From: Amycolatopsis oliviviridis | GTDB lineage: Bacteria > Actinomycetota > Actinomycetes > Mycobacteriales > Pseudonocardiaceae | Direction: 5' to 3' | Assembly: GCF_014654365.1 (NCBI RefSeq) | Contig: NZ_BNAY01000001.1 | Location: 248,001-312,000, forward strand | DNA: 64,000 bases | In this document: in pieces, positions 1-8,600 of the stretch | Position numbering within the stretch: position 1 is the stretch's first letter | How the letters are laid out: every line of letters begins with the position of its first letter | The notes under the pieces: model-generated | What the model was told of the DNA's origin: nothing | Seen by the model: only the letters and a program-made list of their open reading frames with translations | Database searches by the model: none | Made by a program: the position numbers and the translations under genes

Positions 1-238
1 CCAGGCCCATGCCGAGGGTGAAGATCGTCGACAGCGTCCCTGCCTGGTTGCCGGTGAGTGCGTAGGCCTGCTTGATATCGGGCAGCAGGATGGCGAACAC
101 CTGCCGGTCCATCGCGTTGACGAGGTAGGTCAGGTCGAGGACGAGCAGGATGAGCAGGGTCCGGAAGGTCCACGTGGCGGCGCCGGGCGCCGGGGTGCGG
201 CCGGTCAGCGTGGAGCCGGTGAGATCGGGGCTGGTCAT
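1..238 (-). CDS. MFS transporter, N-terminal part (runs off window)
   Basis: Only the first 79 codons are inside the window; the gene continues past the left edge. The visible part has a short cytoplasmic tail, a first membrane helix rich in Leu/Val (about residues 22-42), then an NAMDRQ-type loop and a second helix beginning near the edge. The D-R-Q loop after helix 1 is typical of the anion:cation symporter and sugar-acid branches of the major facilitator superfamily. The ATG is preceded by AGGAG six bases upstream. It lies 116 bases downstream of pxpC on the same strand, so it is probably the permease of the operon and would import its substrate. The substrate cannot be read from the sequence. 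Confidence 0.8.
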   Translation of the reverse strand, partial: MTSPDLTGSTLTGRTPAPGAATWTFRTLLILLVLDLTYLVNAMDRQVFAILLPDIKQAYALTGNQAGTLSTIFTLGMGL

Positions 239-354
239 GGCGGTGCTCCTCGGAGCAGGGGAGGGGTACGGAAGTCGACGGCCCGCGGGCACGTGGATGG
301 CGAACGGGAGTTCGCGCCGTCCTCCGGGACGGCCGGATGCTGCCGGAACGGGAT

Positions 355-1344
355 TCAGTACAGGGAGAGCAGCCGCAGGCCGTGTCGCACCTGTTTCAGC
401 CGCTCGTGACGCTCGTGGCGGGCGGTGATCGCCTGGTCGAGTGACACCGGCACGAAGCCGACCGTGTCCGGCGCCTTGAGCTGGGCGAGTACGTCGAGGT
501 CGGCGCTCGCGACGGTGCCGATCGTCGCGTAGCCACCTCCGGTCACGGCGTCGCGCAGCAGGCAGATGGCTTCCTCGCCGTTGGGTACCTGCACCGACCC
601 CACCGGGTAGCCCAGGTCGACCACGTTGCTGGGGTTGTCGCCCGCGCCGAACGGGGCTTCACGGTCGACGAACCGCAGTGCGGGCCCGATCAGGCGGCGA
701 CCGGTGCGGTCGGATTCGGGCGAGACGGTGAACGTCGAGGAGAAGAACTCGCGGACGCTTTCGTCGGTGAACCGGTGGCGACACAGTCCTTCGACGAGCC
801 GGAGGCGCTGGTGCCCGCCGAGGACGGGACGCAGCCGGGGATCGACGGTGCTGCCCGCGCCGGGACGGAACGTCCCGGTCTCGTCGCCGACCGGCAAGAT
901 GTCGCCGGCGACGAGCGCCCGGCCGTCGTGCCCGCCGATCACCGAACTCTGGTAGGTGGATCGGCTCCCGAGGAACGGCTCGGTCCCGATGCCTCCGCGT
1001 ACCGCGAGGTAGGCGTGGCATCCGGTGCGCAGCGTGCCGATTCGCAGCACCTGGCCGGGTTCGACGAACAGCGTCTGCCAGCACGACACGGTCACGCCGT
1101 CGATGTCGACGGCGACTTCGCCACCGGTGACTGCCACGGTCGCCGGTTCGGTGAAGCGCAATGCCGGTCCGATCATGGTGATTTCCAGTGTCGCCGCGTT
1201 CTCGTGGTTGCCGGCGAGCAGGTTGGCGCAGCGGTGCGAGTACTGGTCGAGCGCTCCCGAAGGGGGCAGTCCGATGGCGTATTGCCCGTCGCGGCCGAGA
1301 TCCTGGACGAGAGTGCGGGCGCCGGGGGAGAGGACCGTCAGCAT
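355..1344 (-). CDS. pxpC: 5-oxoprolinase subunit C (PxpC), biotin-dependent carboxylase-like family
   Basis: 329 residues, the usual length for PxpC (formerly allophanate hydrolase subunit 2 or YbgK family). The N-terminus has LSPGARTLVQDLGR followed by G-x-P-x-SGA-x-D, the family signature. The C-terminal part carries the NPSNVVDLGYPVGSVQVP and GGGYATIG segments. With PxpA and PxpB it forms the ATP-dependent enzyme that opens 5-oxoproline to glutamate in the cytoplasm. The start is fixed by GGAGG eight bases upstream, and the gene overlaps the end of pxpB by seven bases, so translation is probably coupled. Longer in-frame starts would run back through pxpB and are rejected. Confidence 0.92.
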   Translation of the reverse strand: MLTVLSPGARTLVQDLGRDGQYAIGLPPSGALDQYSHRCANLLAGNHENAATLEITMIGPALRFTEPATVAVTGGEVAVDIDGVTVSCWQTLFVEPGQVLRIGTLRTGCHAYLAVRGGIGTEPFLGSRSTYQSSVIGGHDGRALVAGDILPVGDETGTFRPGAGSTVDPRLRPVLGGHQRLRLVEGLCRHRFTDESVREFFSSTFTVSPESDRTGRRLIGPALRFVDREAPFGAGDNPSNVVDLGYPVGSVQVPNGEEAICLLRDAVTGGGYATIGTVASADLDVLAQLKAPDTVGFVPVSLDQAITARHERHERLKQVRHGLRLLSLY

Positions 1345-2237
1345 GACAACGCCGCCTCCAAGGTGCGCGGATAGCCTTCCGGATCGGCGAGGAACTCGGC
1401 GAGCGCGAAGCGCACCGGTGCGCGCCGATACCGGTACCGGCCTTCGCGTGAGTCGATGCGCAGCTGCTCGTACTCCTCGCCGGGGACGGGCCGGAAGCGC
1501 AGCAGCGTCGAGATCGTGGCGAGCACCTTCGACGTCTCGAACCCGGGAGTCCGCTGGGTGAGGTCGGCGACCGGGACGGGGGAGCGGCCGAGCAGCTGGT
1601 AGCCACCGACCCCCGCGGTCGGGTACACGACGGTGAACGCGCCACCGTGCGCGACCGCCCTGGCCGGGGTTTCCGTCCTCGGCCGCAGGTACTTGGGCGC
1701 CTGGATCTGCCGCTCGCGCGGCACGAGCTGGACGCATTCGGTGTTGCCCGGCTTGAAACACGGGAAGGTGACGATGAACGGTGCCGACGTGTGCGCGGCG
1801 ACGAGGTCGGCCACCGAGGCCAGCCCGTTGATGCGCGCGGTGTAGGCGATGTCCGTCTCCGTCGGCGACTGGTGCCGGTCCCGGAACTTCAGGCAGGTCC
1901 GCTCGGTCTCCGGATCCGCGTACCACACGGGGATCTCGACGATCTCCGTGTCCAGCGCCACCGAGCCCGCCTGCCCGAACCGGTCGTGCAAACGGGCCAG
2001 CGCGCGCACGAGTTCGCGCGGATGCAGCACATCCGGGTCGGCGCGCACGAGATAGCTCGCGTTGGCCGGGGCGACGTCGAGGACGCCGGGCAGCTCGCGC
2101 CGGGCCAGCTCCCCGGTGATCGCTTGGATCCGCAGCGCCTGCGCGAGGTCCATCCCTTCGCACACTTCGACGAACACGAACTCGTCGCCGCCGAAGCTGG
2201 CACGTGCGCCGTCGGCAAAGAACTCGTAGCCGCTCAC
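1338..2237 (-). CDS. pxpB: 5-oxoprolinase subunit B (PxpB), KipI family
   Basis: 299 residues. The central region has the family's cyclophilin-like core motifs: YTARINGLASVADLV, then FPCFKPGNTECVQL, and the glycine-rich GGAFTVVYPTAGVGGYQLLGRSP stretch around residues 195-218, close to the G-G-x-Q-x-x-G loop conserved in PxpB/KipI proteins. It is somewhat longer than E. coli PxpB (about 220 residues), with an extended N-terminus resembling the actinobacterial form. It overlaps pxpA by the four-base ATGA and pxpC by seven bases, so the three subunits are translated as a unit. KipI, a Bacillus kinase inhibitor, is a paralogue, but the pxpA-pxpC context argues for oxoprolinase. Confidence 0.88.
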   Translation of the reverse strand: MSGYEFFADGARASFGGDEFVFVEVCEGMDLAQALRIQAITGELARRELPGVLDVAPANASYLVRADPDVLHPRELVRALARLHDRFGQAGSVALDTEIVEIPVWYADPETERTCLKFRDRHQSPTETDIAYTARINGLASVADLVAAHTSAPFIVTFPCFKPGNTECVQLVPRERQIQAPKYLRPRTETPARAVAHGGAFTVVYPTAGVGGYQLLGRSPVPVADLTQRTPGFETSKVLATISTLLRFRPVPGEEYEQLRIDSREGRYRYRRAPVRFALAEFLADPEGYPRTLEAALSC

Positions 2238-2995
2238 AGTGCCTGCTCTGGGGCGCGAAGGAGAAATCCCGCCGATTCGAGGCGCCGTCGCACGGCGGCC
2301 GCGATCGCGACCGCGTTCGGCCGGTCACCGTGCACGCATACCGAGCGCACCGGCATCGGGATCACCGTCCCGCCGACCGTGCGGACGGTGCCGCGTGCCA
2401 TGTCCAGCGCACGATCGGCGATCGCTTCCGGGTCCTTGGCTCGCGGGACGGGCTCGACGATGTTGATCCCGTCCTGGTCGAAGTCGAGGTCGGCCGCGTT
2501 CTCCGGAATGACCGGCAATCCCGCCGCGGCGACCGCGCGCATCGCCTCGGAGGGCGCGAACATCAGCGGCACGCCCGGGAGGACCGGCTGGAGTGCCCGC
2601 GCGACCGTGGCCGCCAGCTCGGGCGAACGGCAGATCCGCCCCATGAGCGCGCCGTGCGGTTTGACATGGGTGAGGGGTACGTCCTCGGCCGCGGCGAGCC
2701 CCGCGAGCGCGCCGACCTGGTAGAGGATGTAGTCGACCACGTCGGAGTCGGTCGCGGGCAGTGCCCTGCGGCCGAAGCCGAGCAGGTCCGGGTAGCCGGG
2801 GTGGGCGCCCGCGGCGATCCCCGCCTCCCGTACGCGGATCAGGGACGATCGCATGGTCGCCGGATCGCCGGCGTGATAGCCGCAGGCGATGTTGGCGGTC
2901 GTGATGTGCCGGAACAAGGCTTCGTCGTCGCCGAGCGTCCACCGGCCGAAGCTTTCGCCGGCGTCCGCGTTCAGGTCGATCGTCGGTGCGGTCAT
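2234..2995 (-). CDS. pxpA: 5-oxoprolinase subunit A (PxpA), LamB/YcsF family
   Basis: 253 residues from the ATG at 2995, matching the usual 245-255 of the family. Diagnostic motifs are the N-terminal DLNADAGESFG, then NIACGYHAGDP (metal/active-site region), AHPGYPD and VKPHGALM, and the C-terminal VCVHGD. It is the TIM-barrel subunit of the ATP-dependent 5-oxoprolinase. A GTG two codons upstream is possible, but GGAGG sits five bases before the ATG, which decides the start. Thirteen bases separate it from the upstream aminotransferase-family gene, consistent with one operon. Confidence 0.92.
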   Translation of the reverse strand: MTAPTIDLNADAGESFGRWTLGDDEALFRHITTANIACGYHAGDPATMRSSLIRVREAGIAAGAHPGYPDLLGFGRRALPATDSDVVDYILYQVGALAGLAAAEDVPLTHVKPHGALMGRICRSPELAATVARALQPVLPGVPLMFAPSEAMRAVAAAGLPVIPENAADLDFDQDGINIVEPVPRAKDPEAIADRALDMARGTVRTVGGTVIPMPVRSVCVHGDRPNAVAIAAAVRRRLESAGFLLRAPEQAL

Positions 2996-3008
2996 GATCA
3001 CCTCCGGA

Positions 3009-4346
3009 TCAGGTGGGAAGGACTCGGGCGGCTGAATCGGCGAAGCGTTCGAGCAGCAGCGCGGCGTCGGAGGTGTCGAACACCAGCGGCGGCCGGATCT
3101 TGATGACGTTGCCGTGCGGCCCGGACGCCGACACGAGCACGAAGTGTTCGCGCAGATCGTCCACGAGCGACTGGGCGAGTACCGGCTCCGGGTCCGTGCT
3201 TTCCGGTGCGGTCACCTCGATTCCGAGGAACAACCCGGCGCCGCGCACGTCGGCGAGATGAGGGTGGTCCGAGGCGATGCGGGCGAACCCCCGCTTCAGT
3301 TGCGCGCCGATCTCGTGGGCGTTGTCGATGAGACCTTCGTCTTCGATGGTGCCGAGCACCCCCGCGGCCGCGGCGATCGGGACGTTGCTGCCGCCGAAAG
3401 TGTTGAAGTAGCGCACTTTCCGGCCGAACTCCCGGCCGACCTCGTGCCGCAGCACCGTCGCGGCCACCGGAATCCCGTTGCCCATCGGCTTTCCCAGGGT
3501 CACCAGATCGGGCACGACCTCGTGCCTGCCGAAACCCCACCATCCCGTTCCCGTGCGGCCGAACCCCGCTTGGACCTCGTCCGCGAGGTAGACCCCGCCC
3601 GCCGCACGGACTTCGGCGGCGAGTACGCCGAGCAGATCGGTCGGAACCGGCTGCACGCCGTCGGAGGAGAAGATGCTGTCCACCACGAGCGCGCATACCC
3701 CGAACCCGTGCCGCCGGAGATCGTCCATAGCCGCCCGGATCTCGGTGCGCAGCTCGGTCACCACCGAGGTGCCCTGTCGCAGCGGGTCGGGCGCGCTGAT
3801 CGTGCGCACGTGCGGTCCCAGCGGCGAGGCCGGGCCCAGCGACGGGGAGAACGCCGCCACCTCGGCGGTCACCCCGTGGTAGGCGTTGCGCGTGACGATG
3901 ATCCCGGTGTTGCCGGTGTGCGCCCGCGCGATGCGCAAGGCGAGGTCGTTCGCTTCCGAGCCGGTGCAGGTGTAGGTGATCCGGTCGAGTTCCGCGGGGA
4001 ACGTCTCGAGCAACCGTTCGGAGAAGTCGAGCAGATCGGCCTGCAGGTAGCGGGTGTTCGTGGTGAGCTTCGACAGCTGGCGGGTGACCGCCTCGACGAC
4101 GGCGGGATGGCAGTGTCCGAGCGAGACGACGTTGTTGTAGGCGTCGAGGTACTCGTTGCCCGCGGAGTCGTAGAGGTGCACGCCGTCGCCGCGGACGACC
4201 TCGACCGGGTTCGTGTAGAACAGCTGGTACCCCGGTCCGAGCACCTTCCCGCGCCGGACGAGGAGTTCCCGGATGTGCGGCGGCTGCCCGGCCAAGGACG
4301 CGCCGGTGAAGCCGTTGACCATTTCCGGCCCACGCGGGCGGCTCAT
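3009..4346 (-). CDS. Class III PLP-dependent aminotransferase / phospho-lyase family enzyme
   Basis: 445 residues. It shows the class III fold-type I landmarks: YLDAYNNVVSLGHCHP near residue 70, TCTGSEANDLALR (phosphate-binding loop), YLADEVQAGFGRTG (PLP-binding Asp region), and TLGKPMGNGIPVAA with the Schiff-base lysine. The segment D-x-Y-N-N-V-x-x-x-G-H-x-H-P is typical of the branch containing ethanolamine-phosphate and 5-phosphohydroxylysine phospho-lyases. The immediately upstream gene is a small-molecule kinase sharing an ATGA overlap. Kinase and phospho-lyase are consecutive steps in hydroxylysine and ethanolamine breakdown, so a phospho-lyase role is inferred over true transamination. 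The start at 4346 is set by that overlap; the frame stays open further upstream. Confidence 0.85.
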   Translation of the reverse strand: MSRPRGPEMVNGFTGASLAGQPPHIRELLVRRGKVLGPGYQLFYTNPVEVVRGDGVHLYDSAGNEYLDAYNNVVSLGHCHPAVVEAVTRQLSKLTTNTRYLQADLLDFSERLLETFPAELDRITYTCTGSEANDLALRIARAHTGNTGIIVTRNAYHGVTAEVAAFSPSLGPASPLGPHVRTISAPDPLRQGTSVVTELRTEIRAAMDDLRRHGFGVCALVVDSIFSSDGVQPVPTDLLGVLAAEVRAAGGVYLADEVQAGFGRTGTGWWGFGRHEVVPDLVTLGKPMGNGIPVAATVLRHEVGREFGRKVRYFNTFGGSNVPIAAAAGVLGTIEDEGLIDNAHEIGAQLKRGFARIASDHPHLADVRGAGLFLGIEVTAPESTDPEPVLAQSLVDDLREHFVLVSASGPHGNVIKIRPPLVFDTSDAALLLERFADSAARVLPT

Positions 4347-5386
4347 CGCCGCGACTCCGTGTCCGCCGACGCGAGTACCCGTTCGGTCGCGGCGTCCAGA
4401 CCGGCGAACGTCACTCGAGCCGTCGCCCAATCACGGGAGGCGTGCGAGAGCACATACGCCGCGCGCGCCGGATCCCGCCGGGCCCGCCACGACGCGATGA
4501 GCGCCCGCTGTACCAGTCGCGCTGTCGACAGCAGCGGAAGAAGCTTGAGTTCTTCTTCGGCGACCGGCCTGATCCGGAGATAGTGGCGCAGCCACGCGAG
4601 TGGGACCGCCCACGGGTCGGCGGCGTCCACCTCGAGAAGATTCGACAACGCGATCGCGAGGTCGAAGACCACCGCCGTGCGCAGCACATCGCCGAAATCG
4701 AGGATCCCGGTCAACGTCCCACGAGAGCCGACAAGGATGTTGTGGGGGCTCAAGTCGTTGTGCACCAACTGGGTGTCCAGTTCGGCGGGCCGGACGTGGA
4801 GCGCGAATTCGGCGAGCACACCGCGCGCGAGCATCCGGTCCGCACTGTCCACTGTGTCCAGTACCGGGGCGAGAGCGCCGAGATGGCGCAGATCCCAGAT
4901 CAAGGTCCGTTCCTGGTTCTCGCCGCGGAAATCGGCGAGCGCGCGGACGAGCTGTGCGTGGCAGCGGCCGAAAGGTGCCGGATCGGCCTCACTCCCGCCA
5001 AGCGGTTCGCCGGGGAGATACGACAGGACCCGCAGCAGCCTCGGCCAGCTCGCGTCCCGTGGCGCGATGTCGTGCACGTCCGCTCCGTCCACACCGGACC
5101 GGACGACCGGGATCGGCAGGCCGGGCGCGGTGCGCGCAAGGTGGCGCAGCACCGCCGTCTGCAGCGTGAGTTCCTCGGCCGATTCGCCCTCGCCACCTAC
5201 CTTCACCAGGTGACGGGTGCCGGACGTGCGCAGAACGAAGGTCTCGTCCTTCTCCGAGGCGACGCGTTCGAGTCTGCCGGTCAGGCCGTGCACGTCTCGT
5301 AGCGCGGCGAGTACCAGCGTTTCGTCGAGGGGTTCCGTGACGGCGTCAAGTCCGCTCGCTGTCACGAGTTCGCGGAAGCCGGGCAT
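4343..5386 (-). CDS. Aminoglycoside phosphotransferase/hydroxylysine-kinase-like small-molecule kinase
   Basis: 347 residues with a protein-kinase-like APH fold. Visible are the ATP-clamping N-lobe with a lysine in HLVKVGG (about residue 60), the catalytic loop QLVHNDLSPHNILV (HxDxxxxN, about 196-209) and the metal-binding GILDFGDV. These are the APH/choline-kinase family signatures. The substrate is more likely an amino alcohol or hydroxy amino acid than an antibiotic, because the next gene in the operon encodes a class III PLP enzyme of the phospho-lyase type and the operon carries oxoprolinase and permease genes. The start has GAGGAG seven bases upstream. Eleven bases separate it from the SDR gene. 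Confidence 0.82.
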   Translation of the reverse strand: MPGFRELVTASGLDAVTEPLDETLVLAALRDVHGLTGRLERVASEKDETFVLRTSGTRHLVKVGGEGESAEELTLQTAVLRHLARTAPGLPIPVVRSGVDGADVHDIAPRDASWPRLLRVLSYLPGEPLGGSEADPAPFGRCHAQLVRALADFRGENQERTLIWDLRHLGALAPVLDTVDSADRMLARGVLAEFALHVRPAELDTQLVHNDLSPHNILVGSRGTLTGILDFGDVLRTAVVFDLAIALSNLLEVDAADPWAVPLAWLRHYLRIRPVAEEELKLLPLLSTARLVQRALIASWRARRDPARAAYVLSHASRDWATARVTFAGLDAATERVLASADTESRR

Positions 5387-5397
5387 GATGGGGCTCC

Positions 5398-6156
5398 TCA
5401 CGAAGCCACCCAGCCGCCGTCGATCAGCAGGCTGGAACCGTGGATGTAGGAGGCGGCGGGGGAGGCGAGGAAGGCGACCGCAGGCGCGATGTCGCCGACC
5501 TCGCCGACCCGTCCGGCGGGGGTGGCATCGAGCATCTGGCGCTCGTAGGCGGAATCTTCGAGCAGGTGCGCGTTGATGCTCGTGCGCACGTTGCCGGGAG
5601 CGACGGCGTTGACCCGGACGCCGCGCGGGGCGAATTCGGCGGTCAGTGACTTGACCAGCAGCTCTACCGCGCCTTTGGTCGCGCAGTAGGCGCTGGAGTT
5701 CGGAAAGCCGACGTGCCCGCAAATGGAGGAGACGAAGATGACGCTGCTGCCGTCACCGAGGTGTCCGGCGGCCGTCCTGGTCAGCCGGAACGGCGCCCGG
5801 ACGTTGGTCGCCCACTGGTCGTCGAGCTGCTCGTCGGTGGTGTCGGCGAACGGCGTCGGCAGGAAGATCCCGGCAGCGTGCACGAGCACGTCAATGCCCC
5901 CGAAGCGCGCGAGCGTGCGGTCGACGACGTTCCCGGGGCCGGCGCCGGTCGTGAGATCGGCGGCGATCGGCTCGGCCTCCGCGCCCGCCGCCCTCAGCTC
6001 CGCGGCGACCGTGCCGAGGCGCTGCGCGTCCCGTCCCACCAGGGCGACCCGTGCACCGGCGGCACCGAGTTCACGCGCGATCTGCGCCCCGATGCCCGAA
6101 CTCGCGCCCGTGACGATGGCGATCCGGTCGCGAAGCGCTTGTGTGCTGCCAGCCAT
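5398..6156 (-). CDS. SDR family NAD(P)-dependent oxidoreductase
   Basis: 252 residues, a classical short-chain dehydrogenase. It has the Rossmann TGASSGIG at residues 17-24, the HAAG motif (in place of NNAG) near 94, the catalytic serine region FVSSICG, and YCATK with the catalytic Tyr and Lys. The C-terminus ends in the common IDGGWVAS. It is the first gene of the leftward operon with the kinase, PLP enzyme, PxpABC and permease, so it probably oxidises or reduces an intermediate of that pathway. A palindromic operator lies 20-40 bases upstream of its ATG and a TetR gene lies beyond that. Confidence 0.88.
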   Translation of the reverse strand: MAGSTQALRDRIAIVTGASSGIGAQIARELGAAGARVALVGRDAQRLGTVAAELRAAGAEAEPIAADLTTGAGPGNVVDRTLARFGGIDVLVHAAGIFLPTPFADTTDEQLDDQWATNVRAPFRLTRTAAGHLGDGSSVIFVSSICGHVGFPNSSAYCATKGAVELLVKSLTAEFAPRGVRVNAVAPGNVRTSINAHLLEDSAYERQMLDATPAGRVGEVGDIAPAVAFLASPAASYIHGSSLLIDGGWVAS

Positions 6157-6176
6157 GAATACTCCCTCGGCCGCTT

Positions 6177-6196
6177 AATGTAAGAAAACTTACGTT
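6177..6196. promoter_or_regulatory. Palindromic operator in front of the SDR/pxp operon
   Basis: An inverted repeat has arms GTAAG and CTTAC around AAAA (6180-6193). It extends to AA/TT on both flanks with one mismatch at each inner position. It sits about 20 bases upstream of the SDR start and about 55 bases after the TetR stop. Length and symmetry fit a TetR-family dimer site. The adjacent TetR is the likely ligand, by inference. Confidence 0.55.
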
Positions 6197-6250
6197 AACG
6201 AGGAGTATGCGTCCGCGGGACAGCTAATGCAAGGTTTCCTGCGATAAGGA

Positions 6251-6823
6251 TCAGGTTGTGCGCAGCACCTGGTCCACCAGGGCGTCCAGGTCCTTGTCAG
6301 GAGACTCGTAGCCGAAGACCGCGCGCAGGTAGATGGGTGCGAGCACGACATCGAAGATGTGGGCGACCGTCGGCGGCTTGCCACCCGCCGCCTCGACCCG
6401 GTCCAACGCTCGCTGCATCTGGGCGGTGCGCTGTCGCAGGTACCGGGCGGCCTCGTCAGCGGTCGGGGCGGGCTTGCCGCCGGCGAGCGGGGAGGTGGCC
6501 GCGGCGAGCGCGTGGAACAGCGCGAACCCCTCACGCGTCTTCACCTGTCCGGCGACCGCGTGTGCCCAGCCGAGCAGATCACGGCGCAGGTCGCCGCTGT
6601 CCGGGAACGGCGCGTCCTCGTTGAGCTGCGTGACGGCGACGTCAAGCACCAGTGACTCGATCCGCCCCCAACGCCGGTAGATCGTCACCTCGTGTACACC
6701 CGACCGTTCGGACACTTCCCGCACCGACGGCTGGTCATGCCCCTCGGCGAACAACTCGCGCACCGCGGTGTGCACCGCGGCGCGCGTACGGGCCGTACGG
6801 CCTCCAGGGCGAGTGTCTGCCAT
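6251..6823 (-). CDS. TetR/AcrR family transcriptional regulator
   Basis: 190 residues. The N-terminal helix-turn-helix (about residues 10-55) contains the typical TetR pattern QPSVREVSERSGVHEVTIYRRWG, with the recognition helix ending in IYRRW. The rest is an all-helical ligand/dimerisation domain of the TetR_C_33/AcrR-like type. It lies directly upstream of, and on the same strand as, the SDR-kinase-PLP-pxpABC-permease operon, with a GTAAG-CTTAC palindrome between them, so it is probably the local repressor. No ligand is predictable. Confidence 0.88.
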   Translation of the reverse strand: MADTRPGGRTARTRAAVHTAVRELFAEGHDQPSVREVSERSGVHEVTIYRRWGRIESLVLDVAVTQLNEDAPFPDSGDLRRDLLGWAHAVAGQVKTREGFALFHALAAATSPLAGGKPAPTADEAARYLRQRTAQMQRALDRVEAAGGKPPTVAHIFDVVLAPIYLRAVFGYESPDKDLDALVDQVLRTT

Positions 6824-6984
6824 AGAGCCAGGCTAACGTCCGCTTCGACGGCAAGCTCCCGGACGACCTGCATGGCGGTGGCCGGCGCATACGTCGACGG
6901 GTCTTCGTTAGCGGAACAGTCGTCTCCGATTGGGCTCCGTTGCCGACGTAGGGCCCGACACGGGTCGGCACCGGATGGCACTCG

Positions 6985-8077
6985 GCCCGGCGAAGAACGG
7001 CAGGTTTCGGTACTACCCGGTCGGATTACATCGCTGGAGCGGAGGATGCGTTCCCAGGTGGTATGGATCTTTGCCGAGTACCTGGATGGGGCAGGGGTGA
7101 TCGAGCGATAATGAACGGGCTCAACCGAGATGGGATCCCTTGTCCTTCGGCTCGGCGTCCGGAGCAGGATCAGGGTTGGCTCGCTGACGGCTGGCAGGGC
7201 GGCACAACGCGATCGATCCTGGAGAATCCGGGCTATACGGGCTTTGGACGGTAGGCTCGCCAGGAGATGGCTGGCGACGTCGTGCGGTTCCGGGGAGCCA
7301 AGCCAGATCGGGTGGTTCGGTCACGTAAGCCAGCTCACCCGAAGATCGTCTCGGTCGAGGACATCACGCAGGCGCAGCTGATCCGGCGAGCCCAAAGCGG
7401 CCGGCGGCCTCCGGACAGCTCGTAAGGCTGAACGCGCGGGACGCCCGGTGAAGCACGTGTACTTGTTCCGCGGTCTCATCGGGTGTGGCGCGTGCGAACG
7501 GAAGATGGAAGGCGGCCCGCGCAAGTACCGCATGTACTACCGATGCCCGGCCCGAACTCTGGCACCAGGTGCACCGGCCTTGCTTGCGCATCCGCCCACG
7601 ATTTATCTCCGGAAAGAGCCGTTGCGGGACGTGGCAAACGGCTGGATCGGTGGGTTGTTCGACCAGCAGAAGATCGAGCAGACCGTCAGTCAGCTTGTGG
7701 GCGCTCAGCCAGCAGTGCGAGCCGAGGGTGATGGAGTCGCAAGCAAGCAGTTGGAGGAGGTGGAAGCCAAGCTCAGGCGGTTTCAGGACGCCATCGCTGC
7801 TGGGGTCGACCCGACAGCGCTAGTTGAGAGCATCAACGAGGCCTAAGCGGATCGAGCGGCCGCGGGCGAGCCCGCAGGGATCACCGATGCAGAGGCCTAC
7901 GCGATGATCGACTCGCTCAGCGACATCGGGGCAGCGCTCGCTGACAGTCAGCCGGGCAAACTGGCGAAGCTCTACCGGGATCTGAGGCTTGACCTGCGGT
8001 ACGACAACGAAAAAGAGGCCGTCTACGCGACGACCTCTTTGCGTGTGAATAATGCGGGTGTCCGAGGGGGGACTTGA
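6985..8077 (+). pseudogene. Decayed large serine recombinase (site-specific integrase), C-terminal two-thirds
   Basis: Pieces of a large serine recombinase are recognisable in successive frames. VVWIFAEYLDGAGVIER ends at a stop near 7111. NGLNRDGIPCPSARR and SILENPGYTG, from the Recombinase domain, end near 7254. A third piece covers YLFRGLIGCGACERKM plus YYRCPA, the zinc-ribbon region, followed by a coiled-coil stretch. At least two frameshifts (about 7111 and 7424) and an in-frame TAA at 7844-7846, probably a former Gln codon, break it. The catalytic N-terminal resolvase domain is absent. The remnant ends in VRGGT with its stop codon inside the tRNA-Leu gene, the usual arrangement where such an integrase inserts its element into a tRNA 3' end. 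Confidence 0.8.
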
Positions 8078-8142
8078 ACCCCCACGTCCGTTAAGGACAC
8101 TAGCACCTCAAGCTAGCGCGTCTGCCATTCCGCCACTCGGAC
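8059..8142 (-). tRNA. tRNA-Leu (anticodon GAG)
   Basis: Reading leftward, the acceptor stem GTCCGAG pairs with CTCGGAC. The anticodon stem CTAGC/GCTAG encloses the seven-base loop TTGAGGT with anticodon GAG. The long variable arm (TGTCC-TTAAC-GGACG) is typical of class II leucine tRNAs, and the T arm is GGGGGTTCAAGTCCCCC. The length is 84 nt, and the CCA end is not encoded. Its 3' end is overlapped by the C-terminal codons of the recombinase remnant, so it served as an integration site. Confidence 0.95.
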
Positions 8143-8600
8143 TTGCTGATGAGAAGAGACTATACCCCGCCTGAGGGCCTGAATCAGGGGGGTACGTATC
8201 GTCACGCTGACGCACATTGAGAAGATGATTGGTTACCGTCCGATAGGTTCACGCCCTCACGCTAAGCCCTCACCGCATGCAAGTCCGCAGGTCAGCCGGC
8301 AAAAACACATAATGCGACCACTGATGACATAGGGTCATCATGGCCGCCGTTCACCATGCGCAGCAGGGCGCCTGACGACGGACCAGCTGATCATCGCGCC
8401 ACGGCCCGGCCCCGCGGTTGAGCTCCGGTATTCCGCGCGCCAGCTCCCTCGCGGTGGTGTCGCACCGCAGAGCCCAGCCACGCACCGCGGCGGCCCTCCG
8501 CCCCTGGCACACTTGAGCTGCCGAGAAGCCCAGCCGGATCGTCCCCAGGGCTCCGCGTCTGCCACCCTGACTCTGCCGCACCGGCGGACGGCGAGTAGTA
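8143..8600. other. Gene-poor stretch upstream of tRNA-Leu
   Basis: No convincing gene in 458 bases. It should contain the tRNA-Leu promoter, reading leftward. A small stem-loop TGATGAC-ATAGG-GTCATCA lies at 8322-8340. Composition changes towards the right, consistent with the edge of an accessory region. No repeat of the tRNA 3' end was found here. Confidence 0.4.

Noticed and set aside
4343-5386. The APH-family kinase as an antibiotic-resistance gene
   Set aside because: It overlaps a class III PLP enzyme gene and sits in a catabolic operon with oxoprolinase and permease, so metabolic kinase is the better reading.
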